64,000 bases of DNA from Alteromonas naphthalenivorans (lineage in GTDB: Bacteria > Pseudomonadota > Gammaproteobacteria > Enterobacterales > Alteromonadaceae): the NCBI RefSeq assembly GCF_000213655.1, contig NC_015554.1:4898001-4962000 (forward strand), written 5' to 3'. Of the stretch, positions 35,995-44,667 are shown piece after piece. Position numbers and translations under genes: made by a program. Each line of letters starts with the position of its first letter. Within the stretch, counting starts at the first letter, position 1. The notes under the pieces are model-generated. The model ran no database searches and was not told where the DNA came from. It was given only the letters and a program-made list of their open reading frames with translations.

Positions 35995-36274
35995 CTTTTA
36001 GCACCTCATCAATACTAGAGGGCATAGTGACCCGTTCTTTGCTAGGTTGTGTGAGTTGATAGAGCCTCTCTAGCGAATCAAGGGTCTGCCATAGCAACAG
36101 CAATTGGCGAAATGAAATTTGCCCGGTCAGCTCAAATTTCTTAATGGTGGCCGCAGGTACGCAGCTTCGCTCAGCAAGCGCCGCTCGTGACAGCTTTGCC
36201 TGCTTTCGTAACTCACGTAAATAAGCCGCATAGGCGTGGCTTACATCGGTATCATCAAGTAAGGTAAATTTCAT
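35984..36274 (-). CDS. HipB-like antitoxin, XRE-type HTH (second hip pair)
   Basis: The start at 36274 (MKFTLLDDTDVSHAYAAYLR) gives 96 residues; the longer frame begins inside the operator region and is not likely. A helix-turn-helix is at about residues 22-70 (RKQAKLSRAALAERSCVPAATIKKFELTGQISFRQLLLLWQTL). It overlaps hipA by 11 bases. Two GGATA-N6-TATCC sites lie just upstream, consistent with autorepression. Confidence 0.85.
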   Translation of the reverse strand: MKFTLLDDTDVSHAYAAYLRELRKQAKLSRAALAERSCVPAATIKKFELTGQISFRQLLLLWQTLDSLERLYQLTQPSKERVTMPSSIDEVLKDEF

Positions 36275-36289
36275 CCGCAAAGGCCAAAT

Positions 36290-36346
36290 GGATACAGTCA
36301 TATCCATTATATCGAAATAAAACATAAAGTGGATATTATTGTATCC
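36290..36346. promoter_or_regulatory. Two GGATA-N6-TATCC operators of the second hip pair
   Basis: GGATACAGTCATATCC (36290-36305) and GGATATTATTGTATCC (36331-36346) share both half-sites. Their starts are 41 bases apart, about four helical turns. They resemble the HipB operators of E. coli in their half-sites, though there the order is TATCC-N8-GGATA. Confidence 0.7.
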
Positions 36347-36479
36347 ATTATTAAATAAAGTGTTGAAAAAATTACTCGATAAAGCCCTTCAAAACTGCTA
36401 TGTTTTGCTCTAACAGCAGCATAAAAACGACACTGTTTTTCCATTGCTAACCACTAAGATTTAGTAAAAGCCATAGGCA

Positions 36480-36503
36480 AGTGGTGGGCAGTTTGGTGGG
36501 CAA
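36480..36503 (+). repeat. Arm-type GGTGGGCA repeats beside attR
   Basis: GGTGGGCA is doubled with a spacing of about 12 bases, as at 13368-13389 beside attL. These are the likely integrase arm sites of the right end. The remainder of 36347-36571 shows no gene. Confidence 0.7.
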
Positions 36504-36571
36504 ACAGGCATTTTTGAACGGTTTCTTTTCGATAACTCATTGAGTTTGTTAGGGTCTAGGCCGCTACTCAA

Positions 36572-36596
36572 TGAGCAGATCCAGAATATTGAATAA
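36572..36596 (+). repeat. Right attachment site (attR): displaced yicC 3' end
   Basis: This stretch encodes Glu-Gln-Ile-Gln-Asn-Ile-Glu-stop, the end of yicC, and shares TGAGCAGAT exactly with attL. Its synonymous codons differ from those now in yicC. The original yicC terminator follows at 36636-36664. Confidence 0.85.
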
Positions 36597-36635
36597 AGCT
36601 CAGTAACCCTTAGTAAATCGAACAATAAACTTAGA

Positions 36636-36664
36636 AACCTCGCGATATCGCGAGGTTTTTTTAA
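36636..36664 (+). terminator. Original yicC terminator, beyond the island
   Basis: AACCTCGCG pairs with CGCGAGGTT across ATAT (36636-36657) and is followed by a run of T. It marks the chromosomal side of the right junction. Confidence 0.85.
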
Positions 36665-36817
36665 GCTTTTACCATAAGTGCTTATCAGCGCCCTCCCTCA
36701 ACCTCTAGTTACAAATCAAAAGTGGTTATTTGAGCTATATATCTGTTGCTTTATATTTGAGTAAGCAGTGAATAAATCAGTCGTACTCAATAACAATAAA
36801 TGCATCAGGGGCAGTGG

Positions 36818-37261
36818 ATGTTTTCAATTCATGTAGAGCGGATTATCGACCAGCCAATAGACTTTGTTTTTGCCACGTTAAGTGACCATGCAAACTATGC
36901 ACAATTTAAAGGCGTGGAAGCATCCAACCTTATTGTTGAAGGTAAGTTGGAACAAAATGGTCTTGGTGCTGTGCGAGAGATTATTGCGGGTGGGGCCAAC
37001 TTGCATGAAGAAATAGTCGCTTACGATCCTCCCTATAAATTAGGCTATAAAGTGGTGAAGTCAAAACCGCTTCCTTATGATCACCAATTAGGTGAAATTA
37101 CGTTGAAGAAAATCGACGGCAAAACCCATGCGACATGGCGCTCGGTAGGTCATATCACCGTTTTTGTTTTAGGTAGTTTATATTTCGATAAGCAAATTCA
37201 AAAAAATGGCGGCAAAGCCTTCGGCAGTATTCTTAAGCAGATTGGGAATATGCCACGCTAA
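36818..37261 (+). CDS. SRPBCC-family protein (polyketide cyclase/START-like fold)
   Basis: The start at 36818 is preceded by AGGGG and gives 147 residues; the in-frame ATG at 36800 is less likely. The protein has the SRPBCC pattern: FSIHVERIIDQPIDFVFATLSDHANY at the N-terminus, a central EEIVAYDPPYKLGYKVV, and a helical C-terminus (FDKQIQKNGGKAFGSILKQIG). Members of this fold bind hydrophobic ligands in a deep pocket. The ligand is unknown. It is the first chromosomal gene after the island. Confidence 0.8.
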   Translation: MFSIHVERIIDQPIDFVFATLSDHANYAQFKGVEASNLIVEGKLEQNGLGAVREIIAGGANLHEEIVAYDPPYKLGYKVVKSKPLPYDHQLGEITLKKIDGKTHATWRSVGHITVFVLGSLYFDKQIQKNGGKAFGSILKQIGNMPR

Positions 37262-37395
37262 TTGATAACACTTCCATTCGCACTAGACCGAGCTTGGATA
37301 GATAATTCATCTCCCCACTTCCGGCATAGTGCTTATGGCGTATTGTTGAAGAGCCAACGCGACACTAATGCGGCGGACACTGCGCTAACGCAATA

Positions 37396-37689
37396 TCAGG
37401 CTTTGCCTTCAATCAAAAAGTGATTACTGATGGTGCCAGCTTGACGTGCCTTTAAATGGGGAAGATAAGCTGGGTCTGACATAAACGCTTTACCAGCATC
37501 TACAGATGGCCATTCGATAATAACCCGCGCCGCTTCTTTATTACCGCTACCTTCTACAAATTCGTAGTTAGTGCTATTAGCTAAATATACTCCACCGTGT
37601 TTCGACACTATGTCGCCCACGCTTTCCATATACGCTGGAACCCAACTCTCATCTTTAACGATTACATCCAATACTGAGTAAGCTTTCAT
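37396..37689 (-). CDS. DUF1330 small protein
   Basis: The 97-residue protein fits DUF1330, a dimeric ferredoxin-like fold: MKAYSVLDVIVKDESWVPAYMESVGDIVSKHGGVYL followed by VIIEWPSVDAGKAFMSDPAYLPHLKARQ. Proteins of this type are related to antibiotic-biosynthesis mono-oxygenases, but no cofactor motif is present. It stands alone. Confidence 0.85.
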   Translation of the reverse strand: MKAYSVLDVIVKDESWVPAYMESVGDIVSKHGGVYLANSTNYEFVEGSGNKEAARVIIEWPSVDAGKAFMSDPAYLPHLKARQAGTISNHFLIEGKA

Positions 37690-37918
37690 CTGGCTATTTT
37701 CCTATTTAAGAAATATTTGTGCACCACGCTAAGGGGCGAACTGTGCATGCGCTGTTAGTAAAGGCTACTGGTAAAAAAATGATTAGCAGTATCTTCTACT
37801 CATTTAGGCGCTAGTGCTTAATGTTGGCTAAAGCATAGCAGTTCACCATAAATTGATAATTAGCCTAATCATTGAATGAGTTTATGGTGAAACAGGATAA
37901 TCAACTTCGCTCTATTAA

Positions 37919-39433
37919 TTACAGGTATTTCTTAAGGAAGTCTTGATGATACGGTAACGCCGATACCTGTTTATCTACCTGTTGTTTTAAGCCGGCTAGA
38001 AACCGCTCAAGTTCGGTTTCAGACATTTCATCGGCTACCCGATGATATTGCTCTGGCACCACGCCTTGCCCCATCATAACTTGTGTCCACGAATCGACGC
38101 GGAAGATATCCCCATCATCTAAAAACACTCTTCCAGTTTGTTTAAATAGGTTTATTTTGTGAGTGAGGGAAGGGGGAATATCCATGCTATTGCAATGTTC
38201 CCAGAATGGGCTGTCTTTTCGGTTGGTCACTTTATAGTGCATCACAATAAAATCGAGAATGGCTGCCATTTCACTGTTGTACTTATTATTGTATTCATCT
38301 ACGGTCGATTGGGTTATTCCATCAAATGGAAACAAGCGCATTAAGCGTACAATACCGGTCATGATCAGGTGAATACTAGTAGACTCCAAAGGTTCGATAA
38401 AACCGCTGGCTAACCCTAATGCAACACAGTTTTTATTCCACCCTAACCGACGTTTACCTGGTGTAAATCTTATAATTCTTGGTTCATTTAACGTCTCGCC
38501 TTCTATGGCACTTAATAAGGTGTCTTTAGCTTCGTCGTCGCTCATATAATTGCTGCAGTAAACTAAACCATTACCCACTCGATTTTGAAGCGGAATTTTC
38601 CAGCGCCAGCCCGCAGTATGTGCCACACTTTTTGTATAAGGAATGGGCGCGCCCGTCGACGCGGTTTGTACTGCCAAAGCACTGTCGCAGGGAAGCCAAT
38701 GGCTCCAGTTTTCATACCCGGTATGAAGTGTTTTTTCTATCAACAGCCCTTTGAACCCAGTGCAGTCGATAAATAAATCACCCGCTATTTCCTGACCATC
38801 CGAAAGCTTTATACTAGATATACAACCGGTATGTGAGCATTTACTTACATGCTGAATATCACCTTCAATATGCGTCACTCCCGCTTCTACCGCTAGCTCT
38901 TTTAAAAAGCGTCCGTAAGCCACGGCATCAAAGTGATAGGCAAAGTTCATTGGCATGCGTTCGCCATAGGCAAACTTACCTTCTTTCGCGGCTTTTAATT
39001 CGGTGCAGTAATCACCGAAGTCACCACCAAAACCCAGGTCTTTTGCTCGTAACCAAAAGTGATGAAATTCGCCTGCCCAGCACTCTCGACCTGTTACCCC
39101 AAATGAATGGATGTAACTGTGATTTTGCTCTCGCCAGTTTTCGAATTCTATGCCCAATTTGAAGGTGGCATTGGTGGCACGCATGAAGGCTTTTTCGTCT
39201 ATACCGAGGAGCTTGTGGAACGTACGAATAGGGGGGATGGTCGCCTCGCCAACACCAACAATGCCGATATCTTTTGATTCTACCAGCGTAATGGAAAGGG
39301 ATTTGCCGAGTAATTTTGAAAGCGCTGTCGCCGCCATCCAGCCAGCGGTGCCACCACCTGCAATCACGACACGCTTTACTGGGCTAGTTTTCGCTCCCGA
39401 AGTGTTTGAATTATCGGAATCCGATGACATCAT
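37919..39433 (-). CDS. Flavin-dependent tryptophan halogenase-like protein 1
   Basis: The start at 39433 follows AAGGA by 7 bases and gives 504 residues, overlapping the preceding gene by 23 bases. The FAD-binding GxGxxG is in VVIAGGGTAGWMAATAL, the halogenase signature W-x-W-x-I-P is in AGWRWKIPLQNR, and a lysine in the active-site position is in NATFKLGIEFENW. All the marks of an active PrnA-type enzyme are therefore present. Relatives in marine bacteria lie beside TonB receptors in carbohydrate loci and their substrates are not known. It is the third gene of a probable operon with the TonB receptor. Confidence 0.88.
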   Translation of the reverse strand: MMSSDSDNSNTSGAKTSPVKRVVIAGGGTAGWMAATALSKLLGKSLSITLVESKDIGIVGVGEATIPPIRTFHKLLGIDEKAFMRATNATFKLGIEFENWREQNHSYIHSFGVTGRECWAGEFHHFWLRAKDLGFGGDFGDYCTELKAAKEGKFAYGERMPMNFAYHFDAVAYGRFLKELAVEAGVTHIEGDIQHVSKCSHTGCISSIKLSDGQEIAGDLFIDCTGFKGLLIEKTLHTGYENWSHWLPCDSALAVQTASTGAPIPYTKSVAHTAGWRWKIPLQNRVGNGLVYCSNYMSDDEAKDTLLSAIEGETLNEPRIIRFTPGKRRLGWNKNCVALGLASGFIEPLESTSIHLIMTGIVRLMRLFPFDGITQSTVDEYNNKYNSEMAAILDFIVMHYKVTNRKDSPFWEHCNSMDIPPSLTHKINLFKQTGRVFLDDGDIFRVDSWTQVMMGQGVVPEQYHRVADEMSETELERFLAGLKQQVDKQVSALPYHQDFLKKYL

Positions 39434-41054
39434 GGCGAGGTCCTTCTTTCTTGTCGTTATCATTTGTTGTGGTTTCTTTCTCTACACAATGAGAAATGGC
39501 GGTGAGTAAATCGCGGTTGGTTGGCAACCCAGCAAGCAATTGGCGTTTGCCTTTTTGTAGGCTTTGTTTTAACGCGAAGGCTTTTTTAACCATGTTGCTG
39601 TTTTTATCAAGCTGTCTGCCGGTGGTGTGAAACCCCATACCGTACAAAATGTATTGATAGCTTGCCGAAGGAAAGATTTCCTCATTTTCAATAAGGTCGT
39701 AACGAGAGGGGGCTTGGTACTGCCATAAATCGAGTAAGGCGTTTAGCGAGTCTGGAATACTGGATTCACTTCGCTGTGCTAACCAGTAGGGCTCTTCTCT
39801 TTCGCTTAACACATAGTGTAATTTTAGAAAGTCGATAACTCTTTCCCAGCGATAGGTAAAACGCTGATTGTAACGCGAGGCCACGTGACTCATGTGTTGT
39901 CGGTTCTGCGGAAATTGGTCGCACAGCATGCGAATACCTAGCTCAACCATCGCAATTGCCGAGGCCTCTAACGGCTCGATAAAGCCTGCTGACATCCCCA
40001 TACCAATACAATTATTTACCCAAAACTGCTTTCGATAGCCTGGGTCAAACTGTAAATGTCTATATGTGAGGTTTTCTAACTCACTTTGGGGTAACCGCTT
40101 TGCTAAGTGCTCGCGCAGTATAGATTCTGCATTTTCCTCGCTTGCATAGTCACTGGCATACACTAGCCCCACACCACGACGGTGTTGCAAGCCAATATCC
40201 CACGTCCAACCGCAGGTTTGGGCTGTGGCGATTGTCGTTGAAGCAATGGTATCGGCAGATGCCGACAAGTCGATGCTGCCATAAGGCACCTGTACGGCCA
40301 CGGCGCGGTTATTTAGCAGCACCGACGACACTGAATGCCATGGCACATGGTAATGTTTGTCGATTAATAGCCCTTGTTGACCGCTACAATCAATAAACAA
40401 GTCACCTTTTATCGTATCGCCGTTTTCAGTCACCAGCGACTCGATATCGCCATTATCTTGTGTAACCACGTTCGCAATATGCGCTTGCGTGTGCTTTACA
40501 CCTAAGCTGGTTTTACAATGGTTTGTAAGCAGGGTCGCTAATGCGGAGGCGTCAAAATGATAGCCGTAATTCAGTACGTAAGCATATTCAGGCGTGGAGT
40601 TTTGCTTTGGTGCTAGTCCAGCATGACAAATATCGGGTTGTAAGCAAAAGCTTTGCTCAAACGATTCGTTACTGAAAAACTGTTGCCAGCAACGGTGAAT
40701 ATCAAGTTCAGTATAGCCTGTGGGTGTAGTGAAAGGGTGTTGATAATTATCATTTTGTTGACCGTTTCGCCAGCTAGCAAAGGTAGAACCTTGTTTGAAG
40801 GATGCATTACAGCAAGTAAGAAATTCTGCTTCCTTGATACCTATTTCTTGAAGTGTATCGCGTAATGAAGGCCAAGAACCTTCCCCCACGCCAATACTTG
40901 GCACATTAGGCGACTCCACCAGCGTTATATTAATTGCGCTTTCGTCACTGTTGCCGATGCGATTACCCAGCCTAGCGGCTAATACTCCAGCGCACAGCCA
41001 ACCAGCGGTTCCACCGCCCACAATGACTACATGCTTAATAGGTTGGTTCGACAC
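39411..41054 (-). CDS. Flavin-dependent tryptophan halogenase-like protein 2
   Basis: The 547-residue protein has an N-terminal FAD-binding motif (HVVIVGGGTAGWLCAGVLAARLG) and a lysine in NASFKQGSTFASW, as in halogenases. The W-x-W-x-I-P signature reads CGWTWDIGLQHR, with Gly in place of Pro, so activity may differ. It is larger than the first copy and only moderately similar to it. It lies 162 bases after the TonB receptor and overlaps the first copy by 23 bases. The chemistry in this locus is unknown. Confidence 0.85.
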   Translation of the reverse strand: MSNQPIKHVVIVGGGTAGWLCAGVLAARLGNRIGNSDESAINITLVESPNVPSIGVGEGSWPSLRDTLQEIGIKEAEFLTCCNASFKQGSTFASWRNGQQNDNYQHPFTTPTGYTELDIHRCWQQFFSNESFEQSFCLQPDICHAGLAPKQNSTPEYAYVLNYGYHFDASALATLLTNHCKTSLGVKHTQAHIANVVTQDNGDIESLVTENGDTIKGDLFIDCSGQQGLLIDKHYHVPWHSVSSVLLNNRAVAVQVPYGSIDLSASADTIASTTIATAQTCGWTWDIGLQHRRGVGLVYASDYASEENAESILREHLAKRLPQSELENLTYRHLQFDPGYRKQFWVNNCIGMGMSAGFIEPLEASAIAMVELGIRMLCDQFPQNRQHMSHVASRYNQRFTYRWERVIDFLKLHYVLSEREEPYWLAQRSESSIPDSLNALLDLWQYQAPSRYDLIENEEIFPSASYQYILYGMGFHTTGRQLDKNSNMVKKAFALKQSLQKGKRQLLAGLPTNRDLLTAISHCVEKETTTNDNDKKEGPRHDVIGFR

Positions 41055-41216
41055 TGTTTATCCCTTTTTCATTAAGTGTAGAGGGCTTGTTTCTTTATTG
41101 CTAAGCGTTGTGTTTACTTTACTGTTTTATTCAGTCTCCACTATGACAAAAAAGCCCATTGAGGTGCAACGCATTCCACCCCAATAGGCCATATATCATC
41201 TAAGCGTACGCTTTAT

Positions 41217-44200
41217 TTAAAAGGTGTAACGCGCACCCAATGCATAACGCGCTCCTAATTCATCTAGTTGCCACAGCATAGCGCTGGTTCTTCCGTGTCG
41301 ACGAATATTTTCATCGGTAATGTTTATTCCTTCAAACGATACCGTCAATGCTTCAGACACTTCATACGACATACTAAAATCAATTTGCGAGTATGCTTCT
41401 GTATAGCCTGGCTCATTCACATATTGAGACGTGGTATCTAAGAACTTATCACGCCAGTTATAGGCAATACGTGCTTGAAGTGCATCCATTTCATACATGA
41501 ATATCAAGTTGGCGGTATCACTCAAGCCGACTAACGCAAACTGGGTAATACTTGGGTTTGCATTATTATCAAACCCGATGTCACCGGTAACCGTTGTATA
41601 GTTCGCTTGAATACCAAAACCGGTATCGCCGAAGAAGTGTTGTGCAGCCAGCTCAAATCCGTAAATATTGGCATTTTTGTTATTCACAGGCTTCGAATTG
41701 ATGAAAGTCATCAATGGATCGTCACCATTTGGAATAATGTCGTATTCTGCTTCGAACTGTTCATCGGTCATAGAGTCGTAATCGACGCCATTTTCCATTG
41801 CAGCAACCATGTTAAATAACGAGGTATCGCTGATAGGAATACCGCGCGCTTCAAGCTCGTCCATAGCAGCTTGTGCACGAGGGCCTGCGGTAGCATCAGT
41901 TAGGCCAAAAATATTCTCTTCAACCTGCTCGTTACCAATAAAGATTTTAACGCGTTTATCGTAAAAACCTACCGATACGTAACTGGTTTCATCAAAGTAG
42001 TATTCTAGCGATAAATCTACGTTGTCAGATTCAAGAGGTATAAGGGCCGGGTTACCAGAACTTGCCGTTGCCGTTGGGCCATCGCTAAGAAGGGTGGGGC
42101 TACTTGGCGTACCAACGGTAGAAGCTGCACTTAAGTTGTTATAAGTCGGTCTGGCGATGGTTTTGCTATATGAGAAACGTGCAATCACATTTTCCATTAC
42201 TTCAATATCGAAATCTAACGCAGGAAGGAAGTGATCATAACTTGAATCAACTTCCACATCTTCCATGTCGCTACCGAAACGAACGTTAAAGTCGTTGTTA
42301 CCTTCCCATGCAATCCCGCTAGGCAAACTGATATTCGCAATAGAAGTAACATCTGTATTTTCGTAACGAATACCGGTCAATAGGTTGTATTCCATACCAT
42401 TGAGCTCACCGGATAAATCGAGCTCGAAATAAACCGACGTAATATCTTCTTCAATGGTACGGTTAGTTGCAAATGGGTTATTGGCAAGTAAATCGAAACC
42501 ATACTCGTCAGCGGCGAAAGCACCAATTTCAGCCACGCTTCCGGTGAAACCTTGTGAAAACATACCTGTGGTATTGAAGTCGCTGAATTCACTGGCTAAA
42601 TCGAGAGGGGTTAATGAACCTGCTGGCAATTCACCTGGATTTTCAATACCCCAGTTACCCATGGTATGACGAGTAAGTGATTGTAGCGACGTACTTTCCA
42701 TAGCACGAGATTCAATACCGAAGTTAATACTTCCGGTATCCATAGCATAGCTACCGTCAATACGAGCTTGGGTAATTTCTGTTTCTTGTGAAGCAAAGTT
42801 CATATCAAGAATTGATGTACCCACATCGTCTTGGTCAAGTACGCCGTTTCCATTTAGATTCGTACGAGAAACATCGTCGAAATCTAGCATCATGATAGGG
42901 AAGTCGCCGGAGAAATCGACACCTTGACCGCGAGCAACGTTCGCACCAAGTCCAAGGTTTGTCCATGTACCGTAAGGTGAATCTGGTCGACCTTCTGCAG
43001 TAGAATTATGCAAGTCGAAATGCAGCGTTAAATCATCGGTAGCAAAGTATTTAACGTTAAAACCTACTGATTTATTTTCGTTAACCTGATTAAGCTCTTG
43101 TATCGCTAAGCCCAAGTCACGAGGCAATAAATCTCTACGCTCTTGCGTAATCAGCACGGGAGTTTTAACCGTATTGTCATCGAAGGTTAGGTTGGTAAAG
43201 TAACGGTCGTCCATCCAAATCGACTGCTCTGCACGAGCTTCGTATAAGTCTTGTTTTGAATACGTGTAGTCTAGGGTAGCCACGAGATCATCACTTGGCG
43301 CATACTGAAAAGTAAGCTGGGCGTTGGTACGCTCACGCTCTCTGTCCGCCATGTAGTAACGTAAATCTGAAGGGATACCAAATAATTGCCCCATTGCTGG
43401 TGCATTATTTAGAACGATAGGATCACCACTATCTGGATTAGCCGGATCTGGAGATTGTGGTACCGTGCCATTAAACGGATTTACTCGCCATTCATTAACG
43501 AATGCGCCTTGTGCGGCACTATCACGTTGCTGGTAGGACCCAGTAAAGGTCACCCCAAATACTCTGTCGTCGTTTAAGTAGTTAATAAACCCAGACAGCT
43601 CTGGCTGTGACATCGTCACCCACGCGATTTGTCGTGTCATGCAGTGCTTTCGCACCGACACTCGCCATGATGCCAGTTTCAGACGCATCGAATGGTCTTG
43701 CAGTACGAATATTAACTGAGGCACCAATACCACCAGTAGCTATACTTGCGCGACCGGTTTTATAAACCTCTACAGCACGGACACTTTCAGATGCTAAATC
43801 AGAAAAGTTAAATGCACGAGAATTACCAACACTACCGCCATTAGGTAACGCAGCGCCTGGCATCGTTCTGCCATTTAACGTCACCATGTTGAAATCGGGG
43901 CCGAAACCACGCGCCGTAATTTGGCTACCTTCACCGTTATTTCGGCTTATCGATATACCGGTAATACGTTGAAGGGATTCTGCTAAGTTTGTATCAGGAA
44001 ACTTACCAATGTCTTCAGCGGAAATAGCATCAACAACACCCGCTGAATCGCGCTTAATGCCCATCGATTCTTGAACACTGCTTCGAATCCCAGATACTTG
44101 AATGACTTCTATATTGTCATTTTCGCTAGCTTCCTGTGCTTGTACTGGGAACATCAGGCCTGTTCCCAATATTAAAGACAGACTAGTAGCGATTTTAGAT

Positions 44201-44223
44201 TTGTATAGCTTGTTATGTGTCAC
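41217..44223 (-). pseudogene. TonB-dependent receptor with a 1-base frameshift
   Basis: Two frames form one receptor. The N-terminal part (43582-44223) has a signal peptide (cleavage near VQA-QE) and the plug domain: EVIQVSGIRSSVQESMGIKRDSAGVVDAISAEDIGKFPDTNLAESLQRITGIS. The C-terminal part (in frame from about 43604 to 41217) is the 22-strand barrel ending in ALGARYTF. Removing the G at 43605 joins GDDVT to PELSGFINYLND and restores about 1000 residues. The receptor would import a glycan oligomer across the outer membrane. The break is a real mutation or a sequencing error. Confidence 0.85.
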
Positions 44224-44265
44224 TGTCTTTCTCTCTTATGTTGTGCTGAGTAATGAGCGCTTCCC

Positions 44266-44322
44266 AAGAAAGGGCTTTCTCAGGTTTACCAACGAAACAC
44301 CCGCAAGAGAAAGCGCTTTCTC
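44266..44322. promoter_or_regulatory. LacI-family operators next to the TonB receptor gene
   Basis: GAGAAAGCGCTTTCTC (44307-44322) is a perfect 16-bp palindrome with the central CG of LacI-type sites. A second, weaker copy, AAGAAAGGGCTTTCTC, is at 44266-44281. Both lie upstream of the minus-strand receptor gene. Confidence 0.8.
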
Positions 44323-44534
44323 AAAACTAAGTCATCCTAGACTAAAGATCAACATTTTTTTCACACAAACTTCACAACGAAAAATAAGCTTAATATTAGA
44401 TAACTGTTCTTATTTATATTTATTATTATAAATCAAAAACTTGAATTATACCCTCAAGTGAAATCTGTGAACATCAACCAGCCAAATGTAAACAGGGAAT
44501 CTGTAACGTAAAGATAAAACATAACAACTTTACA

Positions 44535-44550
44535 AAGAAAGCGCTTTCTC
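44535..44550. promoter_or_regulatory. LacI-family operator upstream of the GH1 gene
   Basis: AAGAAAGCGCTTTCTC matches the site at 44307-44322 except at one end base. It lies 118 bases before the beta-glucosidase start. The remaining bases of the 444-base divergent gap are A+T rich and hold both promoters. Confidence 0.8.
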
Positions 44551-44667
44551 AAAATGTTGTGTTCATGCTATAAACAAAATAGGTGAAGTCATCCGTAGCG
44601 TTTATTTTTCACGCATTCAAACTTTCACCTCGCTACATTACCGAGAATTGTAATAGGACCCTAAGAA

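Noticed and set aside
13224..36596. Possibility that the island is a prophage or an ICE
   Set aside because: No capsid, tail, terminase, relaxase or type IV secretion gene is present.
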